The notes beneath the pieces are model-generated. The model searched no databases and was not told the origin of the DNA. It saw nothing but the letters and a program-made list of their open reading frames with translations. Source: Micavibrio aeruginosavorus ARL-13 (GTDB taxonomy: Bacteria > Pseudomonadota > Alphaproteobacteria > Micavibrionales > Micavibrionaceae). Taken from it: DNA of 64,000 nt. The stretch is taken from positions 186,001 through 250,000 of the forward strand of contig NC_016026.1 of assembly GCF_000226315.1 (NCBI RefSeq), read 5' to 3'. This document shows, piece by piece, positions 52,246 through 60,203 of this stretch; position 1 is the first letter of the stretch, and each line of letters starts with the position of its first letter. A program made the position numbers and the translations under genes.

Positions 52246-54936
52246 TTATCGTTCAAACCGCGACGGGTAAATCGGCGTCGGGGCGATGGGCTGGGGCCGT
52301 TGCAGATCGACGGGGTACATGAAATCGGATTCCTTGTCCCCAGTAATCGTTTTCAGTGGTTTGGGCAATGTGCCTACCGCCTGTAACGCGTCGCGCAGGG
52401 CGGCGATGCTGTTGCCCGTTGGCTGGCCGCGCAGGATGATGCCCGCCCCGGGGGCCAGCGGTTGCGTTGTGCGGATTGTGAACATGTCGCCCGCTTTCAC
52501 ATCTTCATAGGCGAAGGCGAAGGTGGACACGGTTTCGCTGAAAGATTTGGGCATCCACAAATCAAATCCGGCCGGGGTGCGCACAGCGATGTCGCCATGG
52601 GTGCCCAGAGGATGCGGGAATTTAAAGGTCAGTTTACCCAGTGTCATGTCTTCGGGCACGCGGACCTGATACACATATTCCGGTTTCTTGGCGTGGCCGA
52701 CCGTGATACGGGCGGGTGTCGCCATGATGGTATGGCTGACGGGTGTGGCGGCTAGCCCCTTTTCCGCCTTTAAAACAAGCATTTTTTGAATGGCGGCGTG
52801 CCACGCCGGAACGTCCAGAATACCGGGGCCGCATCGGTCATGGTGCGGCAGGCCCCCGCCATTGGTGACGAATTCGGCCGGGGCGGATTGCAATGTGACT
52901 TCGGCTGGCGATCCAAACAGGCTTTGGAACGATCCGACATTTTCAAAATCGCGCACGTCGCGGCTGGCCGTCATCATGGCAGCGGCGATGATTTCCTCGA
53001 AATTCAGCTGGTCGCCATACCAGGACGCCATTTGCCGATACAAAGCGGCCGTTTCCGGTGTTGAAAACGATGTGCCGCTGAGCTGTTCACCCCGGCGGTT
53101 GGGCTGCTTGGCGCAGATATCGCCGCCAAAGCTGCTGTACGTGCTGATGACGTGGACGGGCTGATCTTTGGAATCCTTGGTCTTGTACATGCCGCTGGAC
53201 CCGACGATGACCGCACGCGGGGAGTGCGTGGTGGAATAGCCCTGTATATACCGCCCGCCGCCGCTATACCAATCATTGCCCGCGGCCTGAAACACGATGG
53301 GTTTTGACGCGTCGAGACGTTTGATCACTGTATCTGTCGTGCGGTAAAGCAGCGTGTCTGTTGTGTGATAGACGCGTTTCTGATCACCCAGTTTTTCCGA
53401 CCGGGTCATGCCCATAGAATGGGTAAAGACGACATTGTCCATCAACGGGGCCGCCGCGTTGTTAAACAGTGCGCGCAATATGTTGGATGTCTCCCCGCCC
53501 GGATAAAACATGATGGATTCCTCGATGGCGTGAAACCGTGTGAAATCCACCTTTGGATTGATGGCAAAGGCCGTGCCCGTGGCGGTGCGGAACGTGTCGG
53601 TGTGATGGTCCCCGGTATCGCCGGCGGGGCGTTCAACGACGATCAGGTCGACCGGTTTGTTGCCCGCCGTGGGTCCGGGAATGACCGGGGCCAGATGGGC
53701 GTGGCTGTCGTACAGATAGGGCACGATAATCAGCCGGTCGCGCGGGATGGCGGCGTGAACAGCCATGCCATTGATGCGGGCCAGATCGGCGGCGATCGTC
53801 GCCGTATCGGCATCGGGGCGGGCATATTCGGTGCCCACGCGCTTGGCAATTTTTTCGAAGCTGGTTGTGGTGTCCGTGTCACTCATAAAGACAAAGGCGT
53901 GTGCGGGTTTTGTATCAATTTCCTGACCCACCGCCACAGGAATGCGCAGAGTTTGTCCTGCGTGCGGGGGAAGCTTGCCTGTATTATGCGCGATGATGGC
54001 GCGACGGCTGTCTTCTGTATCGCGTGTGCCCATGATCGGGGCGAAACGTGCGGCCAGTGTATCCAGCGTATCACCGTCTTGAATCACATATTCAAAAGGT
54101 TTCAGCGGCAGGACGGCGGAAAAATCCAGCACTTTGGCCCCGTGATCGCGCAACAGATCCGCTGTGATCGTGGTGGCGGTGCGGGCGGCATGGGTCGCCG
54201 ACGGGGTGCTGTAATGCAGGCGGTAGTAAGTGGCGTAATCAATCAGCCCGGCGCGCCAGAATTCTTCGGCGCTGGCCAGATTGTGAATGATGTCGGTCAT
54301 GCGGGTTCCGGCCTGAATTTTAATGGTCTCTTCCGCATCTTTCAGGCTGAGCCCACCATCAATCAAGCGCTTCATCATCTTCAGGCTCAGGCGCAGGTCG
54401 GCGCGGGATTGATCCTGTGCGTCAATGACGGCCTTGACCGCGTGATCCATCGGCCCGCGTCCGCCGACATCCTGTGATTTGATATCGGCCCCGCGCTCCA
54501 TCATGAAATCAAACAACTCCGTTGATTCCAACAGGCGCGATACCTGGAACATGGCGCTAAAAGCGGTGGAATAAGCCTCTTCCCCGACCATCAGCGCGCC
54601 GTAGCTGTTGTGGTTGATGTTGCCGCCGTCTTTAATCAGTGTTTTGATCAGGTCAATATTGCCCCGGACATGCGGGTCGTTTTTTGGGTTATAGGCCGGG
54701 TTGGCGTTTTTCTGTGTCAGCAAAAACTGCCCCAGAATCCCAACTTCGCGCGCCAGATCGTGATTTAATTTGAATTGTTTCTGGGCGGCGTCGGATTGCG
54801 TGGCCAGAGTTTGGGTTTGGGCTGCTGCATCGGCCTCTTCCAGTGCCGGATGGGCGACGCTGTTGAAGGACAGGCTCAAGGCCAGCGTGCTCAGGCCAGC
54901 GGAAGCAACGATAGTGCGAATATGTCGACGGTTCAT
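52246..54936 (-). CDS. Secreted ankyrin-like/LysM-like/subtilase-like protein
   Basis: This encodes 896 residues with a signal peptide (IVASAGLSTLALSLSFNSVA). Ankyrin-type helices fill about 90-235 (NIDLIKTLIKDGGNINHNSY, ELFDFMMERGADIKSQDVGG). Two LysM-like repeats follow: about 281-333 (FEYVIQDGDTLDTLAARF... AGQTLRIP) and 348-406 (TTSFEKIAKRVG... RDRLIIVPY). The subtilase-like part has LIVVERPAGDTGDHHTD (His444/445), NVVFTHSMG, FQAAGNDW (Asn554) and LSGTSFSTPETAALYRQM (Ser623). A C-terminal beta domain closes with GAGIILRGQPTGNSIAALRD. It starts two bases after the stop of the next paralogue, so the pair is operonic. Confidence 0.85.
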   Translation of the reverse strand: MNRRHIRTIVASAGLSTLALSLSFNSVAHPALEEADAAAQTQTLATQSDAAQKQFKLNHDLAREVGILGQFLLTQKNANPAYNPKNDPHVRGNIDLIKTLIKDGGNINHNSYGALMVGEEAYSTAFSAMFQVSRLLESTELFDFMMERGADIKSQDVGGRGPMDHAVKAVIDAQDQSRADLRLSLKMMKRLIDGGLSLKDAEETIKIQAGTRMTDIIHNLASAEEFWRAGLIDYATYYRLHYSTPSATHAARTATTITADLLRDHGAKVLDFSAVLPLKPFEYVIQDGDTLDTLAARFAPIMGTRDTEDSRRAIIAHNTGKLPPHAGQTLRIPVAVGQEIDTKPAHAFVFMSDTDTTTSFEKIAKRVGTEYARPDADTATIAADLARINGMAVHAAIPRDRLIIVPYLYDSHAHLAPVIPGPTAGNKPVDLIVVERPAGDTGDHHTDTFRTATGTAFAINPKVDFTRFHAIEESIMFYPGGETSNILRALFNNAAAPLMDNVVFTHSMGMTRSEKLGDQKRVYHTTDTLLYRTTDTVIKRLDASKPIVFQAAGNDWYSGGGRYIQGYSTTHSPRAVIVGSSGMYKTKDSKDQPVHVISTYSSFGGDICAKQPNRRGEQLSGTSFSTPETAALYRQMASWYGDQLNFEEIIAAAMMTASRDVRDFENVGSFQSLFGSPAEVTLQSAPAEFVTNGGGLPHHDRCGPGILDVPAWHAAIQKMLVLKAEKGLAATPVSHTIMATPARITVGHAKKPEYVYQVRVPEDMTLGKLTFKFPHPLGTHGDIAVRTPAGFDLWMPKSFSETVSTFAFAYEDVKAGDMFTIRTTQPLAPGAGIILRGQPTGNSIAALRDALQAVGTLPKPLKTITGDKESDFMYPVDLQRPQPIAPTPIYPSRFER

Positions 54937-54938
54937 CT

Positions 54939-57653
54939 TTAAAATCCACCTGGAAAGGCTGGCTTGGCGCCCGGGGCGTCGGGCAGGGGTTTGTGAATAT
55001 TGACCGGCTGGGCATCCCCTGTGACGCTGTTCATCGTCATGGATTTCAACGGGGCGGGCAGGGTTCCATGGCCACGCAGATAATCACGCAACGCCGCGAT
55101 TGAATTGCCCGGCGCGTGCCCGTTAAAGACGATGCCCGCCTCAGGGGCCAGCGGTTGCGTTGTTCGCAGTTCAAATACGTCGCCGGCTTTCACGTCTTCA
55201 TAGGCAAAGGCGAAAGTGGACAAAACGTCCGTGTATGTCCGGGGTAACAGCATTTCAAACCCGGCGGGTGTGCGTACGACCACGTCGCTGTGGGCATTCT
55301 GGAATTGCGGCAACAGGAACGTCAGCTTGCCCAGCGTCATATCCGCCGGGGCGGGAATGCGGTACGTATATTCGGACACGTTGTTCGCGTCAGATCGGGT
55401 GAACGCGTTTTTGATGGTGACGCGCTGATGCGGCACCATATTGGCGGACAGGTTAAATTGCGCCTTTAACGACAAGACATTCTGCAGGGCCTGATGCCAT
55501 GATTGGGGCTCCAATACGCCCGCGCCACAGCGTTCATGACGCGGCAAGCCGCCGCCATTGGTGGTGTAAAGCGCTGGCACGCTGTTCAACGTGGACAGGC
55601 TCGGGGGCAGGGATGCGGTATATTTCCCGATATTTTCTACGTCCAGAACGTCGCGGTCCGCGCTCATCAACCCGGCGGCCATGATTTCTTCAAAGCTTAA
55701 ACGGTCGCCGTACCATTCGGCGAACTGGCGGTATTGCGCGGCGGTGGATGGGGTGGAAAACGACGTTCCCGTCATGATGTCCCCGCGGAAATTCGGCACA
55801 CGTGCGCATACATCCGCCCCGTATGAACTGTAATGCGTCATCACGTGCATTTTAACGCCGGGGGCGGTGTTTTTGGTTTTGGCGATGGCGCTGGCCCCAA
55901 TCAAGACAGATCGCGGTGAATGGGTCAGGGTGTATCCCTGCATATATCGTCCGGCACCATAGCTGTACCAGTAATTGCCCGCAGCGTTGAAGATGATCGG
56001 CTTCGCTTCGTTCAACGGGTCCAGCATCATGGCGATGGATTCGACGTTGCGGTCATTTGCGGTACGGGCCTGCCGCGCGTCATTGGCGGCACTTTCCTTG
56101 ACTGCGGTACCCATGGAATGGGTGAACACAATACGGTTGTTGGGCGAATCCATGGAATCATTGCGCGTGTTGGCGCTGAACAGCGCGCGCAACGCATCCG
56201 GGATTTGTGCGCTCGGATAATCAATCGGCAGGGTCTCAATAGTGTGTATCCGGCGCAGATCCGCCGCCGGGTTTATGCCATAGGTCGTGCCCGCCGCAAT
56301 CCGGTATGTATCACGATGGTGGGAGTCTTCGACCTTGATCGGCAGGGGGTTGCCCTCAATCACGAATAAATCAACCGGATTGCGCTTCGCGCTCGGGTCC
56401 GGTTGGATCAGCTTGACGTGGCTATGGCTGTCGTTGGTGTAGGGGAACAGTATTTTTTGCTCGGCATCCAGTTTGGTGTCGAGGGGCAGGTTGTTCATCG
56501 CCGCCAGTTCCGCCGCAATAGTGTTGATGGATGCGCCGGGGCGGTAATAATGCGCGGCGTTGCCCTCGGCCAGTAATTTAAAGGTGGCCCCCGTGCTGTA
56601 TACACTGATTACGCTGATTTCGCGGCCCGGCGGCAGGGGAATCAGCACCGGCTGATTTGCGGCCAGTGGCGTGTCGTTGGCCTGCGCGATCAGGGTGCGG
56701 GCGTGGTTCAGATCAATTGCACCCATGACCGACGCAAAGCGCGCCGCGACGCTGTCCAGCGTATTATCCGCCGTCATTGTAACTTGAAAGGGGCCGCCGG
56801 GGCGCGAGCCGCTGAAGTCCGGTGTTTTGGCTCCGTGTTCCTGCAGGATTGCGGGCGTTATATTGTCCGTGTTCAAGAGCGCATCGCGCGCGGCATCCGA
56901 CCCGATAATAATTTTTTTATAAACATCATCAGGCACCAGCCCATGATCGCGCAACACGCTCAACCCGAACAGGTTTTTCGCCGTGGCGGCGTAATCGCGA
57001 TGCTCCACGCCTTTCAGTCTTTCGCGCGTGTCGTTCAGGGTCAGGCCCCGGGCCTCCAATGTCTGCACGATGCGCAACGCCGCTTCAACCTTTTCCCGGG
57101 ACACAAGCTGGGCATCCTGCAGGTTGCTGACGGCGTAGTCCATGACACTCCACCCATCCGCGTCGATGGCGTTCAGGTCGGGATTTTTTGTCAGGATATG
57201 ATCAAGAATTTCCGTCGTCATCATCATTGCTGACAGCTGAATGGCCGCGAACATCGGGCTGGACACGCTGGTTTTGCCCACACGCATGCCCTTTTCAATG
57301 CGGAAATTCGGGTTGGCCCCGCGATCCAGCAGGGATTTGATGGTGTCTATATTGATGCGGATATAATCGTCCGTGGCCGGATTGTAATTGGTGATGCTGC
57401 CCGTGCGCTCTTCAATCAATCGTCCCAGGGCGCGCATTTCAGCCGCCAAATCCATATTTAATTGATGGAGCGGATCAATCACCACGCTGAGCGGGGAAGT
57501 GCGCTGCGGCTGCAGGGTTGGCTCCGGCGTTTGCGGACGGTCCAGATTGTCACTGATAGGTGAAATGGCGGCGGCGTTAAACGCGCCCAGCAATGTTGCG
57601 AATCCCAGACCCGCGGCGGCCAAAAGCCGCGCCCGTTTTTGAGCGGAAGCCAT
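54939..57653 (-). CDS. Secreted ankyrin-like/LysM-like/subtilase-like protein, first in operon
   Basis: This encodes 904 residues with a signal peptide (LLAAAGLGFATLLGAFNAAA). The order is as in its downstream paralogue: ankyrin-type helices about 95-235 (NIDTIKSLLDRGANPNFRIE, DHILTKNPDLNAIDADGWSV), degenerate LysM-like repeats about 288-342 and 355-405, then LFVIEGNPLPIKVEDSHHRD, NRIVFTHSMGTA, FNAAGNYWYSYG (Asn560) and MTGTSFSTPSTAAQYRQF (Ser631), and the C-terminal beta domain. Family-specific stretches include THSPRSVLIGASAI and NGGGLPRHERCGAGVLEPQS. Export is likely and the substrate unknown. Upstream, 57654-57942 shows no gene or recognisable site. Confidence 0.85.
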   Translation of the reverse strand: MASAQKRARLLAAAGLGFATLLGAFNAAAISPISDNLDRPQTPEPTLQPQRTSPLSVVIDPLHQLNMDLAAEMRALGRLIEERTGSITNYNPATDDYIRINIDTIKSLLDRGANPNFRIEKGMRVGKTSVSSPMFAAIQLSAMMMTTEILDHILTKNPDLNAIDADGWSVMDYAVSNLQDAQLVSREKVEAALRIVQTLEARGLTLNDTRERLKGVEHRDYAATAKNLFGLSVLRDHGLVPDDVYKKIIIGSDAARDALLNTDNITPAILQEHGAKTPDFSGSRPGGPFQVTMTADNTLDSVAARFASVMGAIDLNHARTLIAQANDTPLAANQPVLIPLPPGREISVISVYSTGATFKLLAEGNAAHYYRPGASINTIAAELAAMNNLPLDTKLDAEQKILFPYTNDSHSHVKLIQPDPSAKRNPVDLFVIEGNPLPIKVEDSHHRDTYRIAAGTTYGINPAADLRRIHTIETLPIDYPSAQIPDALRALFSANTRNDSMDSPNNRIVFTHSMGTAVKESAANDARQARTANDRNVESIAMMLDPLNEAKPIIFNAAGNYWYSYGAGRYMQGYTLTHSPRSVLIGASAIAKTKNTAPGVKMHVMTHYSSYGADVCARVPNFRGDIMTGTSFSTPSTAAQYRQFAEWYGDRLSFEEIMAAGLMSADRDVLDVENIGKYTASLPPSLSTLNSVPALYTTNGGGLPRHERCGAGVLEPQSWHQALQNVLSLKAQFNLSANMVPHQRVTIKNAFTRSDANNVSEYTYRIPAPADMTLGKLTFLLPQFQNAHSDVVVRTPAGFEMLLPRTYTDVLSTFAFAYEDVKAGDVFELRTTQPLAPEAGIVFNGHAPGNSIAALRDYLRGHGTLPAPLKSMTMNSVTGDAQPVNIHKPLPDAPGAKPAFPGGF

Positions 57654-57942
57654 TTTAAATAATCCCTGTTTTTACTTTTTTATTTTTTCAAGCAGAAACA
57701 CTAGGAGGGATTGCCGGGGAATGCAAAAGCAAAAACCGGATTTTGGAATGGCTGGGTTGCAATGGATCGTTGTTATGAAAATAATTGGCGCGGCGTTTCA
57801 TTTTTGTTCTTTAAAATCAGGCCGATAAAAATTTTTTTCGGGGAAATGTGAATTTGCGGCTGGGGAATCGGGTGGGAAAAGTCTATGATGTCAGTCAATT
57901 AAAACATGTCCTTCAAGGGACGTCTGGGATAGTCTGTGTAAC

Positions 57943-58611
57943 ATGAGAACTCTGTATCATCTTTGGCTTCACCCCTTTTCCCGGAAGGTGCGCATCGCAC
58001 TGGCCGAGAAGAAGCTCGATTTCGAGCAGCGCATTGAAAAAGTGTGGGAACGCCGGACGGAGTTTCTGGCCCTGAACCCCGCGGGCGATGTGCCCGTGCT
58101 GGTCGAGGCCGATGGCACGACGCTCGCGAACTCTCAGGTCATCTGCGAATATCTGGAAGAAGTTTACCCCGAAATCAATCTGCTGGGCTTTGACCCGGCA
58201 CAGCGCGCGGAAACGCGCCGCTTGGTCAGCTGGTTTGACGTGAAATTCAACCGCGAAGTCACCGACAACCTGGTCGGCGAAAAATTGATGAAGCGGTTTT
58301 TGAAATTGGGTGAACCGCACGGGCCGTCCATTCGCGCGGGCCACGCCAACATTCATTATCATTTGGATTATATCGGTTTTCTGACGGAAAAACGCCGTTG
58401 GTTGGCCGGTGAGAATTTTTCGTTGGCGGATGTTGCGGCGGCGTCGCATTTATCGGCCATCGATTATATCGGCGACGTTCCGTGGGATGAGCATCAAGCC
58501 GCCCGGGAATGGTACGCACGCGTTAAATCCCGGCCCAGCTTCCAGCCTCTGCTGGAGGATAGGATCCCCGGATTTACGCCTGTTGGCCACTACGAAAACG
58601 TAGATTTCTAA
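57943..58611 (+). CDS. fzlA: FzlA-like glutathione S-transferase-fold division protein
   Basis: This encodes 222 residues with a GST fold: an N-terminal thioredoxin-like part (RTLYHLWLHPFSRKVRIALA, LNPAGDVPVLVEADG) and a C-terminal helical part (WLAGENFSLADVAAASHLSA). The ending, SRPSFQPLLEDRIPGFTPVG then HYENVDF, is characteristic, to my recollection, of FzlA, the FtsZ-binding GST homologue needed for constriction in Caulobacter and Agrobacterium. FzlA lacks GST activity. An SDR epimerase gene follows in the same direction. Confidence 0.85.
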   Translation: MRTLYHLWLHPFSRKVRIALAEKKLDFEQRIEKVWERRTEFLALNPAGDVPVLVEADGTTLANSQVICEYLEEVYPEINLLGFDPAQRAETRRLVSWFDVKFNREVTDNLVGEKLMKRFLKLGEPHGPSIRAGHANIHYHLDYIGFLTEKRRWLAGENFSLADVAAASHLSAIDYIGDVPWDEHQAAREWYARVKSRPSFQPLLEDRIPGFTPVGHYENVDF

Positions 58612-58705
58612 GATACAGTATCGGTCCGTTTTTGTCGGGGAGGGCGATGTCCTCCCGGGATCGGTGACTGCGCTTCACTGCGCACCAAAAAGAAGAATGT
58701 AGTAA

Positions 58706-59641
58706 ATGACGGACAAAAAACTTTTTTGTTTTGGATACGGGTACACCGGTGACTATCTGGGTCAGGCTTTGAAAAAAGCGGGCGGATGGACCATTGCGGG
58801 AACAACGCGTGATCCGGAAAAGCGCCGCTTCCTGAAAAATCTGGGCGTGCGCGGTTATATGTTCGATTACACCCAACCGCTCGAAGACCCGCAATTGTTC
58901 CTCAAAGGAACCACCCACCTCTTGATCTCCACCCCGCCTGCGGATAATGGTGATCCCACCTTCCTGATGCACGAAGATGATATTCTGTCGATTCCGACGC
59001 TGGAATGGGTCGGTTATCTGTCATCGACATCGGTGTATGGCGACCGCGATGGCGAATGGGTCGATGAAAATTCCGAAGTGCGCCCATCCACCAAACGCGG
59101 GTCACGCCGCGCCCGGGCCGAGGCACAATGGTTGTCACTGGCGGGCCAAGGTGTTCCGGTGCATGTGTTCCGTCTGGCGGGCATTTATGGCCCCGGACGA
59201 TCCGCGCTGGATTCCGTGCGTGCCGGTATTGCCCGCCGCATCGACAAACCCGGCCACGCGTTCAGCCGCATCCATATCGATGACATTGTGCAGGTGTTGA
59301 TGGCGTCGATGGCGAAGCCCAATCCGGGCGCGATTTATAATTTGGCCGACGATTTGGCGGCCCCCAGCCATGCGGTGATTGCCGAGGCCTGTGACATGTT
59401 GGGCCTGACCCCGCCGCCGCTGATGAAATATGACGATGCCGACATGGCCCCGATTGCCCGCAGTTTCTATTCCGACAACAAGCGCATTAAAAACGACCGC
59501 ATTAAAAACGAACTGGGCGTCGTCCTGAAGCATCCGACCTTTATGGAAGGGCTGCAGGATTGTCTGGCCAAGGAACAGGCGCACCGCTCCCGTATGGGTG
59601 CCTTTGCTGCCGCCGCCATGGGTGGAGCCCGCGAAGGGTAG
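58706..59641 (+). CDS. NAD(P)-dependent SDR-type epimerase
   Basis: This encodes 311 residues with a Rossmann start, LFCFGYGYTGDYLGQALKK. The extended-SDR pattern follows (LISTPPADNGDPT, YLSSTSVYGDRDGEWVDENS, VFRLAGIYGPGRSALDSVRA, HIDDIVQVLMASM, AIYNLADDLAAPSHAVIAEA). The usual catalytic YxxxK is not evident at the expected place (SRRARAEAQWLSL), as in YeeZ-like atypical SDRs. The substrate is unknown. The gene follows fzlA with 94 bases between. Confidence 0.85.
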   Translation: MTDKKLFCFGYGYTGDYLGQALKKAGGWTIAGTTRDPEKRRFLKNLGVRGYMFDYTQPLEDPQLFLKGTTHLLISTPPADNGDPTFLMHEDDILSIPTLEWVGYLSSTSVYGDRDGEWVDENSEVRPSTKRGSRRARAEAQWLSLAGQGVPVHVFRLAGIYGPGRSALDSVRAGIARRIDKPGHAFSRIHIDDIVQVLMASMAKPNPGAIYNLADDLAAPSHAVIAEACDMLGLTPPPLMKYDDADMAPIARSFYSDNKRIKNDRIKNELGVVLKHPTFMEGLQDCLAKEQAHRSRMGAFAAAAMGGAREG

Positions 59642-59658
59642 ATTTTTCAAGACGGATT

Positions 59659-59682
59659 GAGGGGCTTTAGGCCTCTATTTTT
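59659..59682 (+). terminator. Possible terminator after the SDR gene
   Basis: GAGG and CCTC arms close a short imperfect hairpin followed by ATTTTTAT. Weakly supported. Confidence 0.4.
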
Positions 59683-59788
59683 ATGTTTATTTTCAATGCT
59701 TTGATGTGGTTCGCGCGCGAAAGTTTGTGCGGTCTTTGCGCTTTGTGCTACGACCATATTTCTGCAAAAAACGAAACGGGATTGGGTC

Positions 59789-60193
59789 ATGGCCGGAGTG
59801 GGCGAAACATATTCATTGAGCGAAGATTATCTGCGCGGTGCGTTTGAACGCGCGCGGGCCGACAAGCAAGATTTCCTGATCACCTACACCTATGGCGAAG
59901 ATGGTATGCCATGGGGCTATTGCCCGATGATCGACATTCACGAATCCTGCGTGGCTGTGACCAAGGACACGATGCGCCGCGAATTGCTGGGCGTTTATAC
60001 GAAGCACGGCGTTCTGAATATCAGCCGTGTTTATGATTTGTCGTGCGATTTTGAAAATGCGTGTGGCGGTGTAGAAAAATTACCGTACGAAGTGGATGTG
60101 GCCGCCAACGATATCATCGTCAAAGTGGGGGCAGTCGAAGAGTGGCAGAACCAACCCTTCTGGAAGCGCTGGTTTACCAAGCCGAAAATATAA
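59789..60193 (+). CDS. Conserved-looking 134-residue cytoplasmic protein, unknown function
   Basis: No signal peptide or membrane helix is present. Sequence features are SLSEDYLRGAFERARADKQD (helix), ITYTYGEDGMPWGYCPMIDI, SCVAVTKDTMRRELLGVYTK and a C-terminal aromatic stretch, EEWQNQPFWKRWFTKPKI. The start at ATG 59789 follows AACGGGATTGGGTC. I do not recognise the family. It is convergent with the histidine kinase gene, with ten bases between the stops. Confidence 0.7.
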   Translation: MAGVGETYSLSEDYLRGAFERARADKQDFLITYTYGEDGMPWGYCPMIDIHESCVAVTKDTMRRELLGVYTKHGVLNISRVYDLSCDFENACGGVEKLPYEVDVAANDIIVKVGAVEEWQNQPFWKRWFTKPKI

Positions 60194-60203
60194 GGCTGTT
60201 TGA

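Noticed and set aside
53365-54477. A 370-residue plus-strand frame opposite the middle peptidase-like gene
   Set aside because: The real reading is fixed by signal peptide, LysM-like and GTSFSTP motifs on the minus strand. This frame has no start context.
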